64,000 nt of DNA from NCBI RefSeq assembly GCF_026241105.1, contig NZ_JAPFFT010000009.1, positions 62,001 through 126,000 of the forward strand. The letters run 5' to 3'. The position numbers and the translations under genes are program-made. The notes under the pieces are model-generated. The model was given only the letters and a program-made list of their open reading frames with translations. It made no database searches and was not told the DNA's origin. Source of the DNA: Arthrobacter rhizophilus (GTDB lineage: Bacteria > Actinomycetota > Actinomycetes > Actinomycetales > Micrococcaceae). Position 1 is the first letter of the stretch. Each line of letters begins with the position of its first letter. Positions 8,902-17,836 of this stretch are shown one piece after another.

Positions 8902-9344
8902 CCTCCGGCCGCGAAGAACACACATTCGTTTACTCGCGTCTCTTGAGGCGCCAGGAATCCTCTTCGAAAGGCGACGCCCATGTTGGCCGATCGCTTCCCA
9001 CGTCTCCCCCACCTTGCGCGCGTCCTCCATGACGTACCAGCGCCGTTCGACAAGTGCACCGACCGTGCCGCATTCGAGGCCAGCGCTTCAAGGTGGGACA
9101 ACGTGATTATCCATGCGTCAAGAATGCCTGGCGCCATCCGCCGCAGCGCTGGAAACCAGCGCTGCCACTCTGCCCACCTCCACCGCTGCATGGAGACCCA
9201 GGGTCCTGTGTGCGGCCGTTGGCGATGGGCAGAGTGGCAGCGGCCGCGGGCAAGTCACGGTCGACACCGAACCTTCCGGAACGGGCAGGTCATCGGTCGG
9301 CCTCGACACGGCAACCCGCCACGGATGTTCCCGTTCGTCGTCTA
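8902..9344. other. 443-base region without an intact gene
   Basis: Open frames here are short, Arg/Pro-rich and lack family features. The only recognisable content is a possible helix-turn-helix remnant on the minus strand (8980-9140). The sequence ends at the left target site of the IS element. It reads as decayed accessory DNA. Confidence 0.5.
8980..9140 (-). pseudogene. Possible remnant of a small helix-turn-helix protein
   Basis: In two different minus-strand frames one can read LDAWIITLSHLEALA and then LVERRWYVMEDARKVGETW followed by EAIGQ. Joined, they resemble the end of the 'LERxxVxxARxAGxTWxEIGxALGVSRQ' family of small actinobacterial DNA-binding proteins. The recognition helix itself is lost and a frameshift separates the pieces. 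This is a weak, pattern-based call. Confidence 0.25.
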
Positions 9345-9926
9345 GGGCGTGTCTCCTAAAGCGGCTAGCCAGATGCTGACTGCCCGGAGAACGGCTCCAC
9401 CGCGATACGTGAGTGCGAGTTTGTCGTAGCGGGTGGCCAGGCCTCGCCATTGCTTGAAGGTATTGAAGTTCCGTTCGACGACGTTGCGGCCCTTGTAGTC
9501 CTCTTTGTCAAAGAGCGGCGGCCGGCCTCCGACCGAACCGCGTCGTTTCCGATGGCCGATTTGATCGGCTGGTTCCGGGATGACCGCGGCGATCCAGCGT
9601 CCTCGCAGAAGACTCCGGATCGCCCGGGATGAATAGGCTTTGTCTCCGCGCACACGGTCCGGGCGGGTCCGCGGCCTTCCCGGACCTGCCCGATTGATCT
9701 TCAGATGGTCGATCAAATGCGGGAACATGGGCGCATCTCCGCCCTGCCCCGGCGCGACCAGCAGCACCAAAGGCCGGCCCTTGCCGTCAACCAGGGCATG
9801 GATTTTCGTGCTCAATCCGCCGCGGGAACGGCCAATCGCATGATCATCCGGTTCAGCAAACAGATTCATGTAATTCGACGGGGCCCCCTGTGGCGCGGGG
9901 AAGGTTCGTGCCGTGCTGGTGGGCAC
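9342..9926 (-). CDS. IS5-family transposase, second frame (OrfB)
   Basis: The frame is 194 codons long, but only the part after about residue 15 resembles the transposase, so it is probably expressed by frameshifting from OrfA. It carries the DDE_Tnp_1 core: DHAIGRSRGGLSTKIHALVD, the second catalytic Asp in VRGDKAYSS and the catalytic Glu in VVERNFNTFKQWR. The full DDE triad is therefore present across the two frames. The stop codon TAG (9342-9344, complement) lies outside the inverted repeat and is supplied by the target site, which is common in this group. Confidence 0.85.
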   Translation of the reverse strand: MPTSTARTFPAPQGAPSNYMNLFAEPDDHAIGRSRGGLSTKIHALVDGKGRPLVLLVAPGQGGDAPMFPHLIDHLKINRAGPGRPRTRPDRVRGDKAYSSRAIRSLLRGRWIAAVIPEPADQIGHRKRRGSVGGRPPLFDKEDYKGRNVVERNFNTFKQWRGLATRYDKLALTYRGGAVLRAVSIWLAALGDTP

Positions 9927-10286
9927 GGTTCACCGTCGAGTCAACCGAGACCGACCAATCCACTTCACCCCGGGCATCCGCCACCGTCAGCAGCCCGGCA
10001 AGGATCCTGTCCCACGTACCATCGCCGCTATAACGGCGGTGCCGCTTCCAAATCGTCTGCCACGGACCGAACTCCGCGGGAACATCGCGCCAGGCGATCC
10101 CACACCGATACCGGTAAATGATGCCCTCCACGACCCTGCGATCGTCACGGAACGGACGACCACGCCGCCCCAGAGACGACGGCAACAACGGCTGAATGCG
10201 GGCCCACTGCCCATCAGTCAAAACAGAAGTACGAGACACCCATCAAGCATCCCGGACCACCACTCCAGGATTTAGGAGACACGCCC
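9345..10286. mobile_element. IS5-family insertion sequence (IS427-like group), 942 bp
   Basis: Perfect 16-base terminal inverted repeats GGGCGTGTCTCCTAAA (9345-9360, and its complement 10271-10286) bound the element. It is flanked by TA on both sides within a CTA...TAG context, the target preference of IS427-type elements. Inside are two overlapping minus-strand transposase frames. The ends and both frames look undamaged, so it may be a recent and possibly active insertion. Confidence 0.92.
9853..10239 (-). CDS. IS5-family transposase, first frame (OrfA)
   Basis: 128 residues, starting MSRTSVLTDGQWARIQPLLP, the usual opening of IS427-group transposases (DUF4096). It includes the segments RRVVEGIIYRYRCGIAWRDVP and FGPWQTIWKRHRRY, and the first catalytic Asp in VDSTVNRAHQH near its end. 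The frame then runs on briefly out of register to a stop. It overlaps OrfB by 74 bases, and the run AGGGGGCCCC in the overlap is a plausible ribosomal slip site that would produce the full transposase. Confidence 0.85.
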   Translation of the reverse strand: MSRTSVLTDGQWARIQPLLPSSLGRRGRPFRDDRRVVEGIIYRYRCGIAWRDVPAEFGPWQTIWKRHRRYSGDGTWDRILAGLLTVADARGEVDWSVSVDSTVNRAHQHGTNLPRATGGPVELHESVC

Positions 10287-10447
10287 TAGGCGGCGAGGGA
10301 GACGAGCTCACCTTTGCCGGGCAGGATGAGATGGAGGTGGAGGGTTTTCAGTGTCACGTCTGCGGTTTGCTTTTGGATGGATGGGATGAAGTCGCCGAGG
10401 GCGGCCTGCCTGAGTATCTGCGTCTCGACTCATCGGAATCCGCGTAG
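10287..10447 (+). pseudogene. Possible 3' fragment of a gene cut by the IS element
   Basis: The frame open from the IS right end reads GGEGDELTFAGQDEMEVEGF, then CHVCGLLLDGWDEVAE and a stop at 10445-10447. The CxxC motif followed by GLxLDGxDE resembles C-terminal zinc-knuckle tails of uncharacterised actinobacterial proteins. The matching frame on the left side of the IS does not look like protein, so any original gene has decayed further. Confidence 0.3.
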
Positions 10448-10507
10448 ATGCTCTCTGGGCCGCAGGATACAAAAAGGGCCTCGGATTTTGACTGGGCTTT
10501 CGCCCTC

Positions 10508-10606
10508 CTAGCTGTCACCCGCAAGATATCGGTAATGAGTTGCCACGGACACGCCTACGGCATCGGCAATCTCCTTGGGAGACATATTGCCCCTCTGCGT
10601 CCAGTT
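10508..10606 (-). pseudogene. Remnant of a serine recombinase (resolvase/invertase) C-terminus
   Basis: The minus strand encodes NMSPKEIADAVGVSVATHYR followed by YLAG and a stop at 10508. This is the HTH_7 DNA-binding helix-turn-helix that ends Tn3-type resolvases and Hin-like invertases, where the usual sequence is ATLYRYL. Upstream, the resolvase-like KIKGKGTGRRG is in another frame and the catalytic domain is absent. It is a decayed trace of an older mobile element. Confidence 0.5.
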
Positions 10607-10685
10607 CCTTTGCCCTTGATCTTGGTGCTGTCAAAGAGTTTGGGACCGTGGGTAAGCTGACGCCATACCGTCTGATGTTCTAGAC

Positions 10686-10706
10686 CGGTCCTCGGTCCGA
10701 GGACCG
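10686..10706. repeat. 21-base near-perfect palindrome
   Basis: CGGTCCTCGG and CCGAGGACCG flank a single central base. It lies in decayed mobile DNA and could be an old res or recombination half-site, or chance. Confidence 0.4.
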
Positions 10707-10863
10707 AAGCAATAAGCCGTTGGAGTCCGAAGAAGCCGCCCGTCCTGACCTTCTTTGGAAGGTGAGTGGCCCACACGCCGGCGACACGCCGCCGACCAGG
10801 CAGCTTCGAATTCAAAAAAAGGGTCAGGATGGCCACGCTCACAGGCCCATCCAGGGCCTGTCC

Positions 10864-11847
<984 letters not shown>

Positions 11848-12374
11848 CGTTTCTGGGCCGGCCGGTTGGTTGAACCGGGAAGTGATACGCAGGCGCAGGG
11901 GGCGGCGCTTGTTGAGACCCTCTTGCTTAAATGCGCAGCACGGAGGAATCCCTCAATCCATCTGCTTGGATAAATCCATCAAAGGGATGTATGAACCCGT
12001 TCTGATAAATCCATCAATAAGATTTATGAAAGAGATATTTCCTTTTTCCTGCTGCAGGTTATTTGAGTGTAGAAATAGGGATTTCGCTTCACACGAGTGG
12101 GTGCCACTCGCTTTATTTCCCCGATCCCCGCACAACACTCGCAAGCCTGATTAGGTGGTGGTGGCGGCCGCGTGCGGGGGCCGCATCCCTCTCCTTGAGG
12201 GGCTCGGGCGCATCTAGAAACTAAGTTTGCTTAGCATTTAGTAGTCGTATTTATTCCCCGGGAATTTGGTGGGAAGAATCGCGTGCTGGCGCGCAAATTA
12301 TGGATCCGATAATCTTTCGCGGAGTTTATCCACCATCGCGGGGGAGGGCTTGACCGTTGCGACAGAATAGGACC
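11848..12374. other. 527-base intergenic region with direct repeats and a small hairpin
   Basis: This is AT-richer than its surroundings. Two direct copies of a ~26-base unit begin ATAAATCCATCAA at 11970 and 12005, 35 bases apart, each followed by GATnTATGAA. A perfect hairpin CGAGTGG-GTG-CCACTCG lies at 12094-12110, followed by a T-rich stretch. No open frame looks like a gene. It probably holds the promoter and control region of the LysM gene and of the gene at 12375. Confidence 0.5.
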
Positions 12375-13031
12375 ATGAGTCGAATCGCAATTATTGGCGG
12401 CCATGGCAAGGTGGCCTTGCAACTGTCCCGCATCCTGAGCAACGAAGGTCACGCGGTCACATCGTTCATCCGCAATCCGGAACACGCGCCGGACGTCGCG
12501 GCGACCGGCGCTGCCCCGGTGGTCCTCGACGTCGAAAATTCGACGACGGCGGAGTTCGCCTCGGCGCTAGACGGCCACGACGCTGTGGTGTGGTCCGCCG
12601 GGGCTGGCGGAGGCAATCCGCAACGCACCTATGCCGTAGACAGGGACGGGGCCATCCGCTCGATGGATGCCGCCACGCAGACTGGCGTGGCGCGGTATGT
12701 CATGGTGTCCTACTTCGGTGCCGGACCCAGCCACGGCGTTCCCGAGGACAATAGCTTCTACGCCTACGCAGAAGCCAAGGCGGCAGCGGACGAATACCTG
12801 CGTGCGACCGATCTCGACTGGACGATTCTGGGCCCCGGAGGGCTGACCAACAATCCAGGGTCGGCGCTCATTGAGGTGGATCCCACGGACCCGGGTACCG
12901 GGACGGCGACCTCCCGGGCCAACGTTGCCTTGGTGGCTGCCGCGGTCCTGGAACTGCCCGAGACGGTTCGCCGCACCATTGAGTTCAGGGATGGCTCCGT
13001 TCCTGTGGTGGACGCCCTGACGGCATCCTGA
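12375..13031 (+). CDS. NAD(P)-binding atypical SDR
   Basis: 218 residues of the NAD(P)H-binding (YwnB/HSCARG-like) family. The nucleotide loop is GGHGKVAL (from residue 8), followed by FIRNPEHAPDV at the cofactor-selectivity position and VVWSAGAGGG after strand 4. YAYAEAKAAADEYLRATDLDW gives the YxxxK spacing and WTILGPGGLTN the typical end. The start is the ATG at 12375; CAGAAT ends 6 bases upstream, which fits leaderless initiation. Similar proteins act as reductases or redox sensors; the substrate is unknown. It stands alone between the LysM control region and the antiporter gene. Confidence 0.82.
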   Translation: MSRIAIIGGHGKVALQLSRILSNEGHAVTSFIRNPEHAPDVAATGAAPVVLDVENSTTAEFASALDGHDAVVWSAGAGGGNPQRTYAVDRDGAIRSMDAATQTGVARYVMVSYFGAGPSHGVPEDNSFYAYAEAKAAADEYLRATDLDWTILGPGGLTNNPGSALIEVDPTDPGTGTATSRANVALVAAAVLELPETVRRTIEFRDGSVPVVDALTAS

Positions 13032-13127
13032 CGGCATCCTGGCTGCGCCCAGCCGGGATATGTTTGTACGGCTAGTCCGGGGCGTGCCGGGGACGCTGCC
13101 ATTACGACGTCTGGGGAAAACGGGAAC

Positions 13128-14699
13128 ATGGACCAGTTGGCTCTCATTGTCGGATTGCTGCTTGCAACGGTCTTGGCCGTGGGGTTGGGGGACCGCTTGC
13201 GGCTCCCGTATCCCGTGCTGATGCTGCTGCTGGCGGCGGCGATGGCCTTCATTCCGGGCTTCCCCGACTTTGAGCTTTCACCCGAATTGATCCTGCCGAT
13301 CTTCCTTCCGCCTTTGCTGTTCGCGACCGCCCAGAAGAGTTCCTGGGCCGTATTCCGGGTCCGCTGGCGGACGCTGCTGCTCATGGCCGTGGCGCTCGTG
13401 GTGGTGTCGACGGCGGTGGTTGCCGGAGCGGCGTGGCTCATGATTCCGGGTATCGGCATTCCCGCGGCGATCGCACTGGGGGCCATGGTGGCTCCGCCGG
13501 ATCCGGTGGCCGTTGAATCCGTCGCCGGCCGCGTCCACATGCCGCGCAGGCTCATTACCGTGCTGCAGAGCGAGGGCTTGTTCAACGACGCCGCCGCTAT
13601 CGTGATCTTCCAGGCCGCAGTGGCGGCGACCGTTTCCGGCACGAAGATGGGGGCCGGCGTCGTCCTCCAATTCATCATCGGAGCCGCGCTGGCCGTCATT
13701 GTCGGCATCGCCATGGGCTGGTTGACGAGGCTGATCACAAAGCTCGTCACCTCGATGGTGGCGCGCAGCGCAGTCACACTGGTGATTCCCTTTGCCGCCT
13801 ACATCCTGGCCGAAGAGTTGCACGCCTCGGGTGTGATCGCCGTCGTCGTCACCGCGCTCGAGACACAGCGGCACGCGCGGTCCCAGGACGCCGCCGAGCG
13901 TGTCACGCGCACTGCCTTCTGGGATGTGGTGGAACTCCTGGCCACGGGCCTGGCGTTCGGGCTGGTGGGGCTGGAGATCCGGCATGTGATCCGGGACGAA
14001 GGCGCGGCCATTTTCGGCATGATCGGCACGGCGGTGGTGGTGTGCGTGCTGGTATTTGTTGTCCGTTTCGCTTGGCTTGGGCTTTTGGCGATCTCGGCCC
14101 GCAAGCGGAAGAACCTGCTGCAGCCGACGTCACCCAAGGAAGTTTTGATCCTCACCTGGTGCGGCATGCGCGGCCTCGCTACTCTTGCCCTCGCGCTGGC
14201 GCTGCCGCTCACCATTGCCGACGGCAGCGACTTCCCTGCCCGGCACGAGATCCTGGTTATCGCGTGCGCGGTGCTGTTGGCCACCTTGGTCCTGCCTGGA
14301 CTCACGCTTCCGTGGCTCATGCGCGTGCTCAAGGCTTCGGAGGACGGTTCGCACGAAAAGGATGCCGCGCGCCTTTTGGCCAAGCGAGCCCAGACTGCGG
14401 CCATCGCTGCGCTCAAGGAGCACGATCTGATGAAGGAGCTGCCGGCGGACAAGGTGGCCCTGGTCAAGGAAAAGATGACCCGCCTGCACGCCGAGCTCCT
14501 GGACGGGACACTGAAGAATGAGTCCGACGCCGAAAAGCGCCAACGCGGCAGGGAACTGGCCATAGCGGTTCAGACCATCGCGCTGGATGCCGCACGCCAG
14601 GAAGTGGTCGCCGCGCGGAGCGAGCCTGGCATGGATCCCGAGGTGGCGGACCGAGTGCTGCGCCAGCTGGACCTCCGCACCATGGCGATGCCGGACTGA
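13128..14699 (+). CDS. Na+/H+ antiporter (CPA1, NhaP type)
   Basis: 523 residues with about 11-12 membrane segments in the first 400 and a charged cytoplasmic tail of about 130. Key CPA1 motifs are present: LPPLLF in an early helix, MVAPPDPVAVESVAG (the Asp of the ion site), LQSEGLFNDAAAIVIF (ND pair) and CGMRGLATLALALALP (the conserved Arg helix). It exchanges cytoplasmic Na+ or K+ for protons. The tail (KDAARLLAKRAQTAAIAALKE) is helical and may sense pH. It is the last rightward gene before the leftward ROK regulator, with a small hairpin after it. Confidence 0.93.
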   Translation: MDQLALIVGLLLATVLAVGLGDRLRLPYPVLMLLLAAAMAFIPGFPDFELSPELILPIFLPPLLFATAQKSSWAVFRVRWRTLLLMAVALVVVSTAVVAGAAWLMIPGIGIPAAIALGAMVAPPDPVAVESVAGRVHMPRRLITVLQSEGLFNDAAAIVIFQAAVAATVSGTKMGAGVVLQFIIGAALAVIVGIAMGWLTRLITKLVTSMVARSAVTLVIPFAAYILAEELHASGVIAVVVTALETQRHARSQDAAERVTRTAFWDVVELLATGLAFGLVGLEIRHVIRDEGAAIFGMIGTAVVVCVLVFVVRFAWLGLLAISARKRKNLLQPTSPKEVLILTWCGMRGLATLALALALPLTIADGSDFPARHEILVIACAVLLATLVLPGLTLPWLMRVLKASEDGSHEKDAARLLAKRAQTAAIAALKEHDLMKELPADKVALVKEKMTRLHAELLDGTLKNESDAEKRQRGRELAIAVQTIALDAARQEVVAARSEPGMDPEVADRVLRQLDLRTMAMPD

Positions 14700-14714
14700 C
14701 GGCTGCACAAGAAC

Positions 14715-14732
14715 GGGCGGCATAACCCGCCC
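14715..14732. terminator. Short hairpin between antiporter and ROK genes
   Basis: GGGCGG-CATAAC-CCGCCC followed by AAAA lies between convergent stop codons. It is a weak candidate terminator. Confidence 0.45.
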
Positions 14733-14739
14733 AAAATGG

Positions 14740-15939
14740 CTACACGCGCCGCAAATCCAGGTCCAAGGAGTTCTTTTCCACGTGATCCAAGGCGTGGCGC
14801 ACCGCGCCGATTCCCACAATCGCATCGCCCAATGGAGAAGCAGCGAGCCGCGGGGGAGTGGCCGTGTACGCGGCCAGCTTCCGGGCGGTCGGCTCAAGAA
14901 GGACCGACGCCGAATCTGCCACGGCGCCGCCGATCACCACGAGTTCGGGGTTGAGCATGATGGCCATCGTGGAGACCACCCTGGCCAGCCGGTCCGAGAG
15001 CCGGTCCAGGATGCCCAGCGCCACTTTGTCGCCCAGGGCGGCGGCGGCGAAGACGTGTTGCGCAGTGATCTCACGGGTACCCGCCGTCCGCAGCGTGGTT
15101 TTCGACTCTCCCGCCAAGGCTTCCGTTGCCCACAATCTGGCCAGCGCGGCGAGACCGTCGGCCGAGCCCACTCCCTCCACCATATCCAAGTAGGCCATTT
15201 CGCCTGCGCCTCCACGGCTGCCATGGAGCAGCCTGCCTGATTCGACCAGGCCTGCACCAAAACGCTCGCCGGCCAAGAGCACGGCGAGGTCTTGGACGCC
15301 GCTTCCGGCTCCCCGCCAACATTCGCCCAGTGCCGCAAGGTTTGCGTCGTTCTCCAGTAGTACCGCCCAGCCGTGCAGATCGTGCAGCGCTTTCTTCAGT
15401 CCGACGTCGAATAGGCTCCAGAACGGCTGGCTGACGAGGATATTTCCGTCCCGGTCCACCGGGGCGGCAAGCCCGACTGTCACCGCGAGGACTTTCTCCG
15501 GCGGCACGCCGGCAGCCTCGAGAGCCAGCAGTGCCGTCTCGCTAATGACGCGTATCCGTTCTTGCGCCTCGATCTCTTGGGCCCGGAAGGGCTTGCTGGC
15601 CCGACCCGTGGTGTTTCCGCGCAGATCGGCCACCACCACTGTGGTCTTGAGGACGCCGACGTCGATCCCCAAGACGCAGCCGGCGCTTTCGTCGAGCTCG
15701 AAGCGACGTGCGGGGCGGCCCTTCTGGTAAGTGCCGAAGTCGCGCTGGTTTTCCAGTTCCCTGATCCAGCCCCGGGCCATGAGGTCAACGCACACGGAAA
15801 TGGTGGTGGCACGGGTCAGCCCTGTGGCTTCCATCAGCTCCGAGACGGTCACTGCGTTGGAGGAACGGATGACTGCGAGCACGCTGGCCGCATTGACCCG
15901 GCGCAGCATCTGCGGAGTGGCCGTCGCGATTTCGGGCAT
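14740..15939 (-). CDS. ROK family transcriptional regulator
   Basis: 399 residues. The N-terminus is a winged helix-turn-helix (RRVNAASVLAVIRSSNAVTV, then SELMEATGLTRATTISVCVD) and the remainder is a ROK sugar-kinase fold with LGIDVGVLKTTVVVADLRG for ATP/phosphate binding, ENDANLAALGE and HGSRGGAGEMAYLD. The CxCGxxGCxE zinc motif of NagC/Mlc and ROK kinases is absent, as in many actinobacterial ROK regulators. The start at 15939 has AGGAGG about 9 bases upstream. It is divergent from a GH13 glucosidase gene, so it most likely represses that gene and is released by a sugar from the same pathway. Confidence 0.88.
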   Translation of the reverse strand: MPEIATATPQMLRRVNAASVLAVIRSSNAVTVSELMEATGLTRATTISVCVDLMARGWIRELENQRDFGTYQKGRPARRFELDESAGCVLGIDVGVLKTTVVVADLRGNTTGRASKPFRAQEIEAQERIRVISETALLALEAAGVPPEKVLAVTVGLAAPVDRDGNILVSQPFWSLFDVGLKKALHDLHGWAVLLENDANLAALGECWRGAGSGVQDLAVLLAGERFGAGLVESGRLLHGSRGGAGEMAYLDMVEGVGSADGLAALARLWATEALAGESKTTLRTAGTREITAQHVFAAAALGDKVALGILDRLSDRLARVVSTMAIMLNPELVVIGGAVADSASVLLEPTARKLAAYTATPPRLAASPLGDAIVGIGAVRHALDHVEKNSLDLDLRRV

Positions 15940-15976
15940 CCCTGTTGACCTCCTGTAGACATCTGTCACATAATAC

Positions 15977-16014
15977 TTGAAGCACTAAATTTAGATTCTA
16001 AATAAACACTTCAA
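15977..16014. promoter_or_regulatory. Palindromic operator between ROK regulator and glucosidase
   Basis: TTTAGA-T-TCTAAA (15990-16002) is a perfect 13-base palindrome nested inside an outer TTGAAG (15977-15982) / CTTCAA (16009-16014) pair. The site is AT-rich and sits in the 105-base divergent promoter region. ROK repressors bind sites of this kind; binding itself is inferred. Confidence 0.6.
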
Positions 16015-16044
16015 CAATCGCGTCGACACAGAACAGGAATCCCT

Positions 16045-17739
16045 TTGCCCTCCACCGCCGCCTTGGCAACTCTCTCCGACTCCGAGCGCATGGCCGATCC
16101 CAACTGGTGGCGCCAAGCGGCCGTGTACCAGATCTACCCGCGCAGTTTTTCCGATGCGAACGGCGACGGCCTGGGTGATATCAAAGGCATTACCGCCAAG
16201 GTGCCGTACTTGAAGGCACTGGGGATCGACGCCGTCTGGTTGAGCCCGTTCTACCCCTCGGCCCTGGCTGACGGCGGCTACGACGTGGACGACTACCGCA
16301 ACGTTGACCCGAAGCTGGGCACGCTGGCCGACTTTGATGAGATGGCGGCCGCGCTGCACGCTGCGGGCATCAAATTGATCGCGGACATCGTCCCAAACCA
16401 CTCCTCGGACCGGCACGAATGGTTCAAGGAGGCGCTGGCTTCCCCCAAGGGCTCGGCTGCCCGTGAACGCTACATCTTCCGCGACGGCCTCGGCGAGAAC
16501 GGCGAACTGCCCCCGGCGGACTGGGACTCGATCTTCGGTGGCCCGGCCTGGGAGCGCATCACCGAACCGGACGGTACACCCGGACAGTGGTACATGCACA
16601 TCTTCACCAAGGAGCAGCCGGACTTCAACTGGGACAACCCAGAGGTCCGCGAGGACTTCCTGAAGACCCTGCGCTTCTGGTCCGACCGTGGCGTGGACGG
16701 CTTCCGCATCGACGTCGCCCATGCCCTCACGAAGGACCTGCCGGAGGTGCTGCCCTCGAAGACCGAGTTGCCCAAGGAAGGCGACAACGCCTTGGGCGCC
16801 CACCCTTTCTGGGACCGCGACGAGGTGCACGAGATCTATTCCGAGTGGCGCAAGCTCTTCAATGAGTACAACCCGCCGCGCACCGCCGTGGCCGAAGCCT
16901 GGGTGCACGCCGACCGCCGCGCCCGCTACGCCAGCCCTGACGGACTGGGCCAGGCCTTCAACTTCGACCTCCTCAAGGCCGATTTCGACGCCGCCCAATT
17001 CCGCAGCATCATCACCAAGAACCTTGCCGAGGCTGCAGCGTCCGGCGCCTCCTCCACGTGGGTCTTCTCAAACCATGACGTGGTCCGCCACGCTACCCGC
17101 TACGGCTTGCCCCAGGGCGGCGGCCGCGACGGCGAGGGCCAGGACGGCAAGGGATGGCTGCTCGACGGCGGTCTGGCCGTCGACGTCGACGCCGAGCTCG
17201 GCTTGCGCCGTGCCCGCGCCGCGTCGCTGCTGATGTTCGCCCTGCCGGGCTCCGCATACTTGTATCAGGGCGAAGAGCTTGGCCTGCAGGAAGTCGGCGA
17301 CATCGTGGATTCCGAGCGCCAGGACCCGGCGTTCTTCCGTAACCCGGGCGTGGATGTTGGCCGTGATGGCTGCCGTGTGCCGCTCCCGTGGACCAGTGAA
17401 GGTTCTTCCTTCGGCTTCGGCGACGGACATGCCCACTTGCCGCAGCCTGAATGGTTCGCCGGCTACGCCGTGGAGGCGCAGGACAAGGTTCCGGGCTCCA
17501 CGCTGGAGCTGTACCGCAAGGCCTTGGAGCTGCGGTCGGAGCTGCAGGCGGCAGAGGACCTAGAATGGATTCCTTCCAGCAACGAGTCGGTGCTGCACTT
17601 CGTGCGGCCCAACGGCTGGCAATCGGTGACGAACTTCGGCACGGAGCCCGTGGCACTTCCGGAGGGCACCGTCGTCGTGAGCAGCGCACCGCTCGACGGC
17701 GGCAAGCTCCCGGCAAACACGACCGCTTGGATCGTCTGA
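16045..17739 (+). CDS. GH13 alpha-glucosidase (oligo-1,6-glucosidase type)
   Basis: 564 residues of the alpha-amylase family, subgroup that attacks short oligosaccharides. The order is WWRQAAVYQIYPRSF, the DAVWLSPFYPS strand, region I DIVPNHSSD, region II GFRIDVAHAL (Asp nucleophile), region III VAEAWVHA (Glu acid/base) and region IV FSNHDVVRH (Asp). QIYPRSF and the short B domain fit oligo-1,6-glucosidase or maltase rather than amylase. There is no signal peptide, so it acts in the cytoplasm on imported malto- or isomalto-oligosaccharides. The start at TTG 16045 is tentative; an ATG at 16090 (MADPNWW) is the alternative. Probably repressed by the divergent ROK protein. Confidence 0.92.
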   Translation: MPSTAALATLSDSERMADPNWWRQAAVYQIYPRSFSDANGDGLGDIKGITAKVPYLKALGIDAVWLSPFYPSALADGGYDVDDYRNVDPKLGTLADFDEMAAALHAAGIKLIADIVPNHSSDRHEWFKEALASPKGSAARERYIFRDGLGENGELPPADWDSIFGGPAWERITEPDGTPGQWYMHIFTKEQPDFNWDNPEVREDFLKTLRFWSDRGVDGFRIDVAHALTKDLPEVLPSKTELPKEGDNALGAHPFWDRDEVHEIYSEWRKLFNEYNPPRTAVAEAWVHADRRARYASPDGLGQAFNFDLLKADFDAAQFRSIITKNLAEAAASGASSTWVFSNHDVVRHATRYGLPQGGGRDGEGQDGKGWLLDGGLAVDVDAELGLRRARAASLLMFALPGSAYLYQGEELGLQEVGDIVDSERQDPAFFRNPGVDVGRDGCRVPLPWTSEGSSFGFGDGHAHLPQPEWFAGYAVEAQDKVPGSTLELYRKALELRSELQAAEDLEWIPSSNESVLHFVRPNGWQSVTNFGTEPVALPEGTVVVSSAPLDGGKLPANTTAWIV

Positions 17740-17755
17740 CCCCTGACCGCTGACC

Positions 17756-17817
17756 CAACTAGCTCGCAGTTAACGTCGTTTTGAAGGCTCAAAACGACAA
17801 CAACTGCGAGCTAGTTG
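17756..17817. repeat. Dispersed double palindrome, copy 1
   Basis: Perfect 16-base outer arms CAACTAGCTCGCAGTT and complement (17756-17771, 17802-17817) enclose a second perfect palindrome GTCGTTTTGA / TCAAAACGAC. It lies between the glucosidase stop and the aldo/keto reductase start. Four other copies lie at 18813, 27105, 28366 and 56741. Confidence 0.9.
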
Positions 17818-17836
17818 CATGTGAAAGAGTTGGAAA

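Noticed and set aside
8005..9030. 341-codon minus-strand frame over the NmrA-like gene
   Set aside because: The Arg/His-rich composition is typical of shadows. Only its first ~40 codons, outside the NmrA gene, resemble a real protein remnant, and that is reported separately.
12764..13777. 337-codon minus-strand frame across two rightward genes
   Set aside because: It overlaps the ends of the SDR and antiporter genes, both well supported, and is Ser/Thr/Ala-rich without motifs.
16045..17739. Long antisense frames over the glucosidase
   Set aside because: All are explained by the codon bias of the GH13 gene, whose catalytic motifs are intact.
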